A DNA stretch of 64,000 nucleotides. Source: Novosphingobium huizhouense. GTDB taxonomy: Bacteria; Pseudomonadota; Alphaproteobacteria; Sphingomonadales; Sphingomonadaceae. The notes under the pieces were generated by a model. That model worked only from the letters and a program-made list of their open reading frames with translations, did not search any database and was not told the DNA's origin. The stretch's first letter is position 1; the number at the start of each line of letters is the position of its first letter. Below, piece after piece: positions 9,043-16,875 of this stretch. Location: contig NZ_JAILXZ010000002.1 of NCBI RefSeq assembly GCF_020179475.1, positions 727,061 through 791,060 on the forward strand. The letters run 5' to 3'. Both the position numbers and the translations under genes were made by a program.

Positions 9043-9618
9043 CTACTCGCCGGGCACGAGTTCGCGCAGCCGGCTCAGCGAGCAGGTCGTCCCGGCGCGC
9101 GAATGGATCGAATCGCGCCCGACGCACAGCAGCCCGTCCTGCGTCTGCTCGACATAGAAGCCCATGTAGAAGTCGGCCGGGCTGCACTGCTTGTCGAGGT
9201 TGGCGCCGACGATGCGGCGGTCGCGCATGAACAGCAGCAGCCGGCTGTCGCTGGTCGGCTTGACCCCGGCGATGCCGAGCACGGGCAGGCAGTTGGCCAT
9301 CTTGCGCTCGCGAAAGCGGATCGTGCTGAACGGCGGCGGTTGCACCGTCTCGCGTCCGGCGCTGCGCGGCGGGGTGATTCGGATGATCAGCCGCTGCTCG
9401 ATCCGCACTTGGTTCCACACGTCGTCGCTCATCGCGTCGAGCATGTCGGTCAGCACGCCGGCATCGGCGCTGCGCGGCAGCATCGGCGCGCCCTCGGGCT
9501 CGATCGCCGCCGCCCAGCGGTCGGCCGATTCGCCCGCCCCGGAGGGACGCTGCGCCCCCGCGGGCGCGGCGAGCGAAAGCGCGAGCGCGCTCAGCAAATG
9601 GGCCAGGCTCAGCATCAT
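9043..9618 (-). CDS. Exported hypothetical protein
   Basis: 191 residues with a signal peptide ending at APAGAQ (about residue 23). The mature part has three cysteines (ANCLPVLG, DKQCSPAD, TTCSLSRL) and a block resembling a small beta domain (RLLLFMRDRRIVGANLDKQ). It is placed alone between the DEAD-box helicase and the GlcD-like gene. No family is recognised; the composition resembles conserved sphingomonad periplasmic proteins. Confidence 0.65.
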   Translation of the reverse strand: MMLSLAHLLSALALSLAAPAGAQRPSGAGESADRWAAAIEPEGAPMLPRSADAGVLTDMLDAMSDDVWNQVRIEQRLIIRITPPRSAGRETVQPPPFSTIRFRERKMANCLPVLGIAGVKPTSDSRLLLFMRDRRIVGANLDKQCSPADFYMGFYVEQTQDGLLCVGRDSIHSRAGTTCSLSRLRELVPGE

Positions 9619-9770
9619 CGGCTACGTCGGCTTGTTGGTCCCCTGCGGCCGCAGACCACGGCCACCTCGATTGCTATCTCCCGATAGCCCTTCTTCTTGA
9701 ACACGTGCTTAACCCGCAGGAAAGCAGAAAGGGATTGCCCCCGGGCGCGCGCGGTCATAGCGCGGCGACG

Positions 9771-11195
9771 ATGACGGCGGAACGCTCTTCTTTCCTCGCG
9801 GCGGCCGGCGCGCTGCTTGGCGCGCGGGGCTTCACCACCGATGCCGAAACGATGGCGCCGTGGCTTACCGACTGGCGCGGGCGGTTCACCGGGCGCGCGC
9901 TCGGCATGGCCTCGCCCGCCTCCACGGCCGAGGTCGCGGCGCTGGTCGCGCTGTGCCGCGAACACCGCGTGCCGATCGTGCCGCAAGGGGGCAACAGCGG
10001 CATGTCGGGCGGCGCCACCCCGGATGCGAGCGGCGCGGCGCTGCTGCTTTCGCTGCGCCGGATGAACGCTGCGCCGCGCATCGATGGCGAAGCGCGCACC
10101 GCTACGTGCGAGGCGGGGGTCATCCTCCAGGTCCTCCACGAAGCCGCCGAGGCGCAGGCATTGCGCTTCCCGCTCTCGCTCGGCGGCAAGGGCTCGGCGA
10201 CGATCGGCGGGCTCGTCTCGACCAATGCCGGCGGCACCCAGGTGCTGCGCCACGGCTCGATGCGCGCGCTGGTGCTGGGGCTGCAGGCGGTGCTGCCCGA
10301 CGGGCAGGTGCTCGACCAGCTCACGCCGCTCAAGAAGGACAACCGCGGCTTCGATCTCAAGCAGTTGCTGATCGGCTCGGAAGGCACGCTGGGGATCGTC
10401 ACCGCCGCCACGCTGCGGCTCGAGCCGGCGGTCGCGGCGCGCAGCGTGCTGTGGGCGGGCGTCGCCTCGCTCCACGCCGCGCGCGCGCTGCTGCTCCATG
10501 CCGGGCGCGTCGCGGGCGATGCGCTCGAAGGCTTCGAAGTCATGCCCGCCCACGCGATCGCCGCGACGCGCGACTACCTGCCCTCGATCCGCGTGCCGAT
10601 CGAAGGCGAACACCCCTGGCATGTCCTGATCGAACTGGTCGCAGATGCCGCGGGCGCCGAAGCCCTGCCCGCCACCGCCGAGCGTCTGCTGGTCGGCGCG
10701 CTCGAGCAGGGCCTGATCGCCGATGCCGCGATCGCCGCCAGCGAAGCGCAGGCCGATCGCTTCTGGCAGATTCGCGAGACCATCCCGTCGGCCGAGCGCG
10801 CGCGCGGGCCGGCGGTGCAGCACGACATCTCGGTCGCGGTCGCGGCCATGCCCGATTTCGTCGAAAGCGCGGTGCCGGCGATCGAGGCGGAATGGCCGGG
10901 CACGCGCGCGGTCGGCTTCGGCCATCTCGGCGATGGCAACATCCACTTCCACGTGATCGCGCCCGAAGGCGTCGATCCCGCCGCCTGGCAGGAGGGCGAA
11001 GGCAAGGCGATCAGCCGCCGCGTCCACGATCTCGTCACCGCCGCGGGGGGCTCGATCTCGGCCGAGCACGGCATCGGCCAGCTCAAGCGCGACGAGCTCG
11101 CCCGGCTCGGCGATCCGGTCGCGCTCGGCCTGTTGCGCACGGTCAAGCAGGCGCTCGACCCGGACGGACTGCTCAATCCGGGCAAGCTCGTCTGA
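9771..11195 (+). CDS. FAD-linked oxidase of the GlcD / D-2-hydroxyacid dehydrogenase family
   Basis: 474 residues from ATG 9771; an in-frame TTG at 9705 is too far upstream for the family. The vanillyl-alcohol-oxidase-type FAD fold shows the pyrophosphate-binding block PQGGNSGMSGGA and LIGSEGTLGIVT. The C-terminal domain carries GHLGDGNIHF, EHGIG and the terminal DPDGLLNPGK. The family oxidises D-2-hydroxyacids such as D-lactate, glycolate or D-2-hydroxyglutarate and passes electrons to quinone or ETF. The standalone single-subunit form without glcE or glcF suggests D-lactate or D-2-hydroxyglutarate dehydrogenase, but the substrate is not settled. Confidence 0.88.
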   Translation: MTAERSSFLAAAGALLGARGFTTDAETMAPWLTDWRGRFTGRALGMASPASTAEVAALVALCREHRVPIVPQGGNSGMSGGATPDASGAALLLSLRRMNAAPRIDGEARTATCEAGVILQVLHEAAEAQALRFPLSLGGKGSATIGGLVSTNAGGTQVLRHGSMRALVLGLQAVLPDGQVLDQLTPLKKDNRGFDLKQLLIGSEGTLGIVTAATLRLEPAVAARSVLWAGVASLHAARALLLHAGRVAGDALEGFEVMPAHAIAATRDYLPSIRVPIEGEHPWHVLIELVADAAGAEALPATAERLLVGALEQGLIADAAIAASEAQADRFWQIRETIPSAERARGPAVQHDISVAVAAMPDFVESAVPAIEAEWPGTRAVGFGHLGDGNIHFHVIAPEGVDPAAWQEGEGKAISRRVHDLVTAAGGSISAEHGIGQLKRDELARLGDPVALGLLRTVKQALDPDGLLNPGKLV

Positions 11196-11343
11196 GCGCG
11201 GCGGCGGGGGATTCCGCCCGCCGACTGTGACAGCGGTGTTGCAGGTGGCCTTGCGCCCCTTCTGGCGAGCCCGTAAAGCCGCGGTTCCCGTGGGCGCGCG
11301 GCACGCGTGCGCCGACGCGACAGTTTCAAGCCGGAGAGTTCCC

Positions 11344-12126
11344 ATGGCCAGCGCGCCGCAAGCCAACCTGCCCCTGTTCTACAACGACCTGATGCCGCTC
11401 AACACCCGCGACCATGCCGGCTGGCACGCGCGCGGCACCGGCAAGGCGCCCTGGCTCGCGACCCAGCACGCGGTGCCGCTGACCGCCGAGGAATTTCCCC
11501 AGGCGGCGCGCCACTACCCGATCGTCTTCGCCTCGGGCGACAATCCCGTGCCGCTCGCGCTGATGGGCCTCAACGAAGGCGTCAACGTGTTCGTCGACGC
11601 CGAAGGCAACGTCTCGCCGACCGTCTACCTGCCCGCCTATGCACGCCGCTATCCGTTCATGCTCGCCAAGCTCAACCCGCAGAGCGAGGAGCTGTCGCTG
11701 TGCTTCGACCCGACCAGCGGCCTGGTCGGCGAATTCGAGGAAGGCGGCCCGCTGTTCGACGGCGCCGAGCCGACCGATACGACCAAGGGCATCCTCCAGT
11801 TCTGCGAGCAGTTCGAGCAGGCCGGCCAGCGCACCCAGGCGTTCATCGACGAGATCAAGAAGCACAACCTGCTGATGGAAGGCGAAGCCGCGATCCAGCA
11901 GCCGGGCATCGAGCAGCCGTTCATCTATCGCGGCTTCCAGATGATCGACCAGGAAAAGCTGCGCGAAGTGCGCGGCGACGTCCTGCGCGGCTGGGCCCAG
12001 AGCGGCCTGCTGCCCCTGCTCTATGCGCACATCTTCTCGCTCGAGCTGATGAGCATGATCTTCGGCATGCAGGCCGAACAGGGCAAGGCGCCCGCGCCGG
12101 CGATCGCGCCCGTCCCCGCGCTCTGA
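11344..12126 (+). CDS. SapC family protein
   Basis: 260 residues from ATG 11344 with a GGAG ribosome site eight bases upstream. The sequence (YPIVFASGDNPVPLALMGL, YLPAYARRYPFML) matches the SapC-type family, often annotated as a peptide-transport protein but without membrane segments here. In proteobacteria the family is frequently found with TonB receptors or tryptophan-halogenase-like genes, which are absent here. No catalytic residues can be named. The function remains open. Confidence 0.8.
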   Translation: MASAPQANLPLFYNDLMPLNTRDHAGWHARGTGKAPWLATQHAVPLTAEEFPQAARHYPIVFASGDNPVPLALMGLNEGVNVFVDAEGNVSPTVYLPAYARRYPFMLAKLNPQSEELSLCFDPTSGLVGEFEEGGPLFDGAEPTDTTKGILQFCEQFEQAGQRTQAFIDEIKKHNLLMEGEAAIQQPGIEQPFIYRGFQMIDQEKLREVRGDVLRGWAQSGLLPLLYAHIFSLELMSMIFGMQAEQGKAPAPAIAPVPAL

Positions 12127-12364
12127 TCGCGCATTCCCGACCGGTCGCCGGGGCGGCGCTGCGGCGCCTGCCCGGGCGACCGGACGGGTTCCGGTCCGCC
12201 CCAGTGGCGGCTCTCTGCCGGTCCCACCTGCAGACCCTCTGGCGGCCCCTCGTCGGCAGGCGCGCGGCCTCCTTCCGGCCCCGAAACGCCCCTTTCCCGC
12301 CAGTGCGTTCGCGCCTGGCCGAGCCCGGCGCAGGGCCAAGCGATTCAAATTTCACCCGAAACCT

Positions 12365-12393
12365 CTTGCCTTGGACAGGGGGCTCTCCTATCT
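12365..12393 (+). promoter_or_regulatory. Sigma-70-type promoter of the small RNA
   Basis: CTTGCC (12365-12370) and CTATCT (12388-12393) are separated by exactly 17 bases and resemble the alphaproteobacterial housekeeping consensus CTTGAC-N17-CTATAT. Transcription would begin near 12400. Confidence 0.7.
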
Positions 12394-12399
12394 TTGTTG

Positions 12400-12501
12400 C
12401 GTTGCGTCGTGGCTCCCCTCATGGCCCGGCGTGACCGGTGCACTTCGTGCACCTCCTCCCTGAACCTTGGCCACCTGGAGCATTGCTCCAGGTGGTTTTT
12501 T
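12400..12501 (+). ncRNA. Candidate trans-acting sRNA of the suhB/MmgR (alpha-r8) type
   Basis: About 102 bases from the predicted start to the U-tract. A first hairpin (GGTGCAC-TTC-GTGCACC, about 12437-12453) is followed by an exposed CCTCCTCCC anti-Shine-Dalgarno motif. A strong intrinsic terminator closes the RNA: a 10-bp stem CCACCTGGAG (12471-12480) / CTCCAGGTGG (12486-12495) with loop CATTG, then six T. Hairpin, CCUCCUCCC and terminator in this order are known for the suhB/MmgR family and related alphaproteobacterial stress sRNAs, which pair with ribosome sites through Hfq. The family assignment is from memory of the motif order; the promoter, hairpins and terminator are seen directly. 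Confidence 0.75.
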
Positions 12502-12527
12502 CATGGGCTGCGCGCCAGTCTTGGCGG

Positions 12528-13487
12528 CTATTCGGCCGCCGCGCGCCAGCTCTGGCGCTCGCGCCCGATCGCGGCCACTTCGTCGGCGATGCGGCGGACC
12601 AGCGCGGTGACCAGCTCGACCACCGCGGCAAAGCCCTCGCCCGGCTCCGACAACCGCGCGTCGAGATAGCTGCTGCGGTCGATCTCGAGCTGCAACGCAT
12701 GGATCCCCTCGCGCCGGCGGGCGTGGCGCTCGAGCACGTAGCCGCCGGCATAGGGCCGGTTGTGCGCCGCGCGCAGCCCGGCGGCCGCGAACAGCGCGAA
12801 TGCGCTCGACACCAGCGCGCCGTCGCAGGCCGCGCCGAAGCGGTCGCCGATCACATATTGCGGGGCGGGCTCGCCCGGATGGCGCGCGGTGAGCGGCGGC
12901 ATCGAATGCAGATCGATCAGCAGCGCCGCACCCCAGCGGTCGCGCACCGCCGCCAGCTCCTGCGCCAGCGCCGCGTGGTAGGGCGCGTGGATCTCGGCAA
13001 TGCGGCGGTCGAGCTCGCCGCGCTCGATACGCCGCTTCCATAGCTCGCCCAGCCCCGGCAGGCGGCGCGGCACCAGTCCCAGCCCCGAGCGGGCGCGCCG
13101 CAGCGTGCTGCTCGCAGCGGCCTCGCCCGCCGGGGCGCGGCAGCCGCCGATCATGTCCCAGTCGATGTCGTCACTGCTGCGGTTGAGGTCGATCATCGCC
13201 CGCGGCGCCTGCGCCACCAGCAAAGTCGCGCCGGTGCGGCGCGCGGCCTCGATCGCCACCAGGTCGACCAGGCGGTCCTCCAGCCGCGGCGCGGCGAAGC
13301 CCGGATGGCGCATCCCCTCGACCAGCGCCGGCGGATAGCTGCGCCCGGCATGCGGGACCGCCACCACGACCGGAATCGGCGAAGGCTCGCACCGGGTCAG
13401 CGTGAAGGCGGGCGTCCCCGGGAGTCCGGGCACGGCGCCGCCGGTCCGGCACTCCGAATCGCGGCGCGGCGTTTCGTCCTGCTGCAT
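12528..13487 (-). CDS. N-formylglutamate amidohydrolase family protein
   Basis: About 319 residues from ATG 13487; starts at 13502 or 13529 are also possible and no strong ribosome site decides. Family signatures: VVAVPHAGRSYPP, the block MIDLNRSSDDIDWD, LLIDLHSMPP and HNRPYAGGYVLERH. The enzyme hydrolyses N-formyl-L-glutamate to formate and glutamate, the last step of one histidine-degradation route, or acts on related N-formyl amino acids. No other hut gene is nearby, so the in vivo substrate is uncertain. It reads towards the small RNA and its stop lies 26 bases past the RNA's U-tract. Confidence 0.85.
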   Translation of the reverse strand: MQQDETPRRDSECRTGGAVPGLPGTPAFTLTRCEPSPIPVVVAVPHAGRSYPPALVEGMRHPGFAAPRLEDRLVDLVAIEAARRTGATLLVAQAPRAMIDLNRSSDDIDWDMIGGCRAPAGEAAASSTLRRARSGLGLVPRRLPGLGELWKRRIERGELDRRIAEIHAPYHAALAQELAAVRDRWGAALLIDLHSMPPLTARHPGEPAPQYVIGDRFGAACDGALVSSAFALFAAAGLRAAHNRPYAGGYVLERHARRREGIHALQLEIDRSSYLDARLSEPGEGFAAVVELVTALVRRIADEVAAIGRERQSWRAAAE

Positions 13488-13648
13488 CGCGCCACGCTGC
13501 ATGGCTTTGCCCCGCCTGTCAAAACGCACCGCCTGTCGCTTCGCGTCGACTTGCGAGCGATTGACCGGAGATTCTTAACCGCAGCGCGTGTAGAAGCCGC
13601 GCGATGCGCCGCCGGTCTCCGCGCGGCGCAGCGCAATGAAGGTTGATC

Positions 13649-14038
13649 ATGATCCGAATCCTGCTTGCCGAAGACGAAGAAGCCATGCGCACCTACCTGT
13701 CGCGCGCGCTCGAGAATGCGGGGTACGAAGTCGTGTCGGTCGATCGCGGCACCGCTGCGGTGCCGCTGCTCGAGCGCGAGCGCTTCGATCTGCTGCTCTC
13801 GGACATCGTCATGCCCGAAATGGACGGGATCGAGTTGGCGCAGCGCTGTTCCGAGATCAGCCCGTCGACCAAGGTCATGTTCATCACCGGTTTTGCCGCG
13901 GTCACGCTCAAGGCCAACCGCGAGGCCCCGCAGGCGCGCGTGCTGTCCAAGCCCTTCCACCTGCGCGACCTGGTGCTCGAGGTGGAGCGGGTTTTCGCCG
14001 ATTCCCCGCTCGCCGGGAACGGCCGCCCGCTGCACTGA
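13649..14038 (+). CDS. cpdR: Response regulator CpdR
   Basis: 129 residues consisting of a single receiver domain: acidic pocket LLAEDEEAMR, phosphoacceptor Asp in LLLSDIVMPEMDGIELA, then FITGFAAVTL and the Lys in VLSKPFH. This matches CpdR almost end to end. In Caulobacter unphosphorylated CpdR brings substrates to ClpXP and so controls turnover of CtrA and other proteins; it is phosphorylated from CckA through ChpT. The ATG at 13649 was preferred over TTG 13643 because of the AAGG ribosome site. CckA itself is in this window at 53920-56388. Confidence 0.93.
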   Translation: MIRILLAEDEEAMRTYLSRALENAGYEVVSVDRGTAAVPLLERERFDLLLSDIVMPEMDGIELAQRCSEISPSTKVMFITGFAAVTLKANREAPQARVLSKPFHLRDLVLEVERVFADSPLAGNGRPLH

Positions 14039-14168
14039 CGGCGCCTGCGCCGCCCCTGTTCGCAAAAGCGCATTTGCCCTCTTGCGAACCTCGGGCAGCG
14101 CGGCTAATGGGCGGCTCCCGGCGCGGAAACGGCCCTTGCTGTTGCTGCTCCGGCCCGTTCGATGGTGC

Positions 14169-14243
14169 GGGCGTATAGCTCAGTGGTAGAGCACTATGTT
14201 GACATCGTAGGGGTCGCAAGTTCAATCCTTGCTACGCCCACCA
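14169..14243 (+). tRNA. tRNA-Val (anticodon GAC)
   Basis: 75 bases with encoded CCA (14241-14243). The acceptor arm GGGCGTA pairs with TACGCCC, the D-arm is GCTC-AGTGGTA-GAGC, the anticodon arm is CTATG-TTGACAT-CGTAG with GAC at positions 34-36, and the T-arm carries TTCAATC. It reads valine GTC/GTT codons. It lies directly before the catabolic island. Confidence 0.96.
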
Positions 14244-14264
14244 TCGCAAGAACCGGCAAGAAAA

Positions 14265-14288
14265 CCCCGCTCCGGCGGGGTTTTTTTT
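14265..14288 (+). terminator. Rho-independent terminator of tRNA-Val
   Basis: Stem CCCCGC-TCCG-GCGGGG followed by eight T, 21 bases after the tRNA CCA. Confidence 0.9.
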
Positions 14289-14629
14289 ACGCCCGCAGCA
14301 CGGCGATGCTCCCCTGGTTGCGGGACGAGCCTTGCGTAAGAGCCTGTCGTGAAGCGCCCGGGCCTGCGGCCTACACGAGGTCCACGACAGGCTCTTCGAT
14401 CCCCGTCGATCGCTGATGGGATTCTGGGGCCCGAAGATCGCATGACGACACGCGGGTCTGGCGCGGGGACGCCGTGGCCGAGCGCATCTTTGCACTAGAT
14501 CAGGTCGACCCCGCGGCCGGCGAGACCTTTTCCCGCGCTCTTGCATCGCCTTCGCTGCCGAGGCCTTGGGGGATTCGGCACCGCTCACGTACGCCGACCG
14601 GCGCCAAGCGCAGCTTCCTCCCCCTTGGC
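14289..14629. other. Intergenic region between tRNA-Val and the catabolic island
   Basis: 341 bases with no supported gene. It contains the long inverted repeat at 14338-14396 and then GC-rich sequence up to the stop of the GH1 gene. Confidence 0.6.
14338..14396. repeat. Long inverted repeat downstream of tRNA-Val
   Basis: Two perfect 14-base arms (AAGAGCCTGTCGTG at 14338-14351 and its complement at 14383-14396) flank 31 bases that hold a second small dyad (GGCC-TGC-GGCC). The arms share the core GAGCCTGTCG with the REP-like repeats near 50.4 and 63.9 kb. It could be a terminator-like hairpin without a U-tract, a REP-type element or a small non-autonomous mobile-element remnant. Confidence 0.7.
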
Positions 14630-15946
14630 TCAGAGCGAGTTGGCGCTGGCAATACGGCGGAGCACGGCAGCGCTCGGCTTGGCTTTCCGCGCGAACGTGT
14701 CCGGATCGACCGAGGCAAGGCCGAGCTTGCCATGGAAGCCCGAAACCCATTCGTAGTTGTCGAGCAGCGACCAGTGGAGATAGCCGAGAACCGGCACACC
14801 CTGGTCCATCGCGCCCTTGAGCGCCTGCAGTGACGCCGGGATGAAGGCCACGCGCACGGCATCGTCGGTGGTGTTGACGCCGTGTTCGCTGATCAGGATC
14901 GGCCTTCCCGTGGCGGAATGGGCAAAGCGGACGGCGCCTGCCAGCGACAGCGGGCTGACGTCGGCCGCTATCGGATTGCCGGGAACGGGCCTTTCGGGCG
15001 GCAGCCGCCCCGTCGAGGTCCACCGCGCCTGCTCGTAATTCTGCACGCCGAGGTAGTCGTCGAGCTTCGCTTCCTCGAGCCAGGGTCCGTAGAGCCGCTC
15101 GCGCATGCGGTCGCGCAGGGAGTTGCTGCCGACCGCGATGTCGTCGAGCATCGACAGGCTGAAGCCGACGGGCAGGTCGGGGCGGACCGCCTTGATCGCA
15201 TCGCGACCGGCGCGATGCCCGGCGATGATGGTCCGGGTGAACACCTCGAAATCGTCGGGGTCGACCGCATTGGCGACCGAGAACTTCGTCGAACCGCTGA
15301 TGCGGGCGGCCGCCTGGAGCATCGCCCGCATGCCACCGATCGCCTCTGGCGGAAGGATCAGCTGCAGCAGATGGTTGATGTTGGGTTCGTTGAGCGTCAT
15401 CGCGATCGCCATGTCGCCGGCCAGGTGGCGCGCGGCGCGCTCGCAGTACCGGGCAAAGCGCAGCGGCGCCTTGGGATTGGTCCATCCCCCATCCGCAGCG
15501 AACCACCGCGGCGCGCTGTAGTGGTTGAACGTCACGACCGGGGCGATCCCCCTTGCCCGGCAGCCCGCGATCACGCGCTTGTAGTGATCGAGCATCGCCA
15601 TCGAGAACTCGCCCTCGGCGGGTTCGATGCGCGCCCATTCGATGCTGAAGCGATAGCTGTTGAGCCCGATCGATTGGACCAGGTCGAGATCCTGCTCCCA
15701 CAGTAGGAAGCTGTTGCAGGCATCGCCCGACGATTCACGGAACAGCGATGGCGTGACATGCTCGAGCAGCCAGCAATCGCTGTTGGTGTTGTTGCCCTCG
15801 ACCTGGTGCCCGGCCGTCGATGCGCCCCACAGGAACCCTTGGGGAAAGCTCGAGGGGCGCGCGTCCTGACGCGCTGGGGAGCGGCCGAAGGCGGGGACGG
15901 CGCCCAGCGCGGCGCTGGCGGCCAGAAGCGTGCGGCGATCGATCAC
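14630..15946 (-). CDS. GH1 beta-glucosidase with Tat signal
   Basis: 438 residues from GTG 15946, chosen for its AAAGGAAC ribosome site; a TTG at 15964 has none. The N-terminus VIDRRTLLAASAALG is a twin-arginine signal, so the folded enzyme is expected in the periplasm or outer envelope. Family 1 hallmarks are present: FLWGASTAGHQVEG, the acid/base Glu in TLNEPN (about residue 187) and the nucleophile Glu in ILISEHG (about 354; SEHG replaces the usual TENG). It removes beta-linked glucose, plausibly from the glucosyl residue left after rhamnosidase action. It is the last gene of the minus-strand catabolic series, 20 bases after the esterase. Confidence 0.9.
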   Translation of the reverse strand: MIDRRTLLAASAALGAVPAFGRSPARQDARPSSFPQGFLWGASTAGHQVEGNNTNSDCWLLEHVTPSLFRESSGDACNSFLLWEQDLDLVQSIGLNSYRFSIEWARIEPAEGEFSMAMLDHYKRVIAGCRARGIAPVVTFNHYSAPRWFAADGGWTNPKAPLRFARYCERAARHLAGDMAIAMTLNEPNINHLLQLILPPEAIGGMRAMLQAAARISGSTKFSVANAVDPDDFEVFTRTIIAGHRAGRDAIKAVRPDLPVGFSLSMLDDIAVGSNSLRDRMRERLYGPWLEEAKLDDYLGVQNYEQARWTSTGRLPPERPVPGNPIAADVSPLSLAGAVRFAHSATGRPILISEHGVNTTDDAVRVAFIPASLQALKGAMDQGVPVLGYLHWSLLDNYEWVSGFHGKLGLASVDPDTFARKAKPSAAVLRRIASANSL

Positions 15947-15966
15947 GTTCGTTCCTTTCGACAATG

Positions 15967-16815
15967 TCAGGCGCAGTGCTGGCCGATGAAGCCGACGATC
16001 TCGTCGGCAAGACGACGGTCGTCGGTGCCAAGGTGCATCGCCATCGAGTAGTGATTGTGCCCGCTGGCGATGTACCCGCGCGGCATCGCGCCGTGGCGGG
16101 TGAGCCGCGCCGACATCAGCCCGAGAAACTCAGCCTGGAATCGCGCCGGATCGAATTCGGCGCAGGCCACCAGCAATGGCAGCGCGGTATCGACCAGCGC
16201 GTCGAGCGGCATCCGCGCGGCATAGTCGGCCTGCGCGCCGTAGTAGGGCAGGTCCCTGTCATCGAGCGGGGTGAAGCCGTAGAGACCCGATAGCAGGACA
16301 AGGCCCGCCGCGGCGAGATCGGGTCGCAGCCTAAGCGCGGTGGCGATGTGCACCGCGCCGGCCGACGTGCCGACCAGCACGATCCGCGCCGGGTCACCAC
16401 CGAAGCTGGCGGCGTTGGCGACGAGCCAGTCGAACGCGGCCAGCACGTCCTCGCCCCCCGACGGCCAGGCCGCATCGGGCAGCAACCGGTAGTTCATGAC
16501 CGCGCCGAGCATGCCGGCCTCGGCCGCCATGCGCCCGACCGTAGCGTTCTGCCAATCGAGCGCGCCGCCCTTGTCCCCGACGCGGAAGCCGCCCCCGTGG
16601 ACGAAAAGAAGTACCGGTGCCTCGGCCGCCGTGCCGTAGAGATCGAGCTTCTGGCGCGGGTGATCGCCATAGCACCGGTCCACCGCAGCAGCGGGCACGC
16701 GCTGCATGAGCGCCTGCTGTTCCTGTTCGAACAACGGGCGGCATTGTTCGATGACGGCGGGGCCAAGCGTGCGCCCCATCGCAGCAATGGCTGTGCGGAT
16801 CGAGCCGGGATTCAT
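15967..16815 (-). CDS. Alpha/beta-hydrolase of the HSL-like esterase family
   Basis: 282 residues without a signal peptide. The oxyanion-hole motif HGGG (73-76), the nucleophile Ser in GTSAG (about 151), an acidic residue near 220-222 and a His in ASGHNHYS (253 or 255) complete the triad. It is a cytoplasmic esterase or lipase of the BD-FAE/HSL type. Its place between the TonB receptor and GH1 gene suggests cleaving an ester (for example an acyl group on the glycoside) or hydrolysing a ring-cleavage product. Confidence 0.85.
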   Translation of the reverse strand: MNPGSIRTAIAAMGRTLGPAVIEQCRPLFEQEQQALMQRVPAAAVDRCYGDHPRQKLDLYGTAAEAPVLLFVHGGGFRVGDKGGALDWQNATVGRMAAEAGMLGAVMNYRLLPDAAWPSGGEDVLAAFDWLVANAASFGGDPARIVLVGTSAGAVHIATALRLRPDLAAAGLVLLSGLYGFTPLDDRDLPYYGAQADYAARMPLDALVDTALPLLVACAEFDPARFQAEFLGLMSARLTRHGAMPRGYIASGHNHYSMAMHLGTDDRRLADEIVGFIGQHCA

Positions 16816-16875
16816 CGCTTCGTCCTGCTGCGAGGGACTGCGGGCGGCGACAACCGGCCGCCGCCCGCCTTCATG

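Larger units (their letters stand above)
12127..12527. other. Intergenic region containing a small RNA locus
   Basis: 401 bases without a protein gene. The left half (12127-12360) is GC-rich with no clear feature. The right half carries the promoter, small RNA and terminator described in separate entries. Confidence 0.7.
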
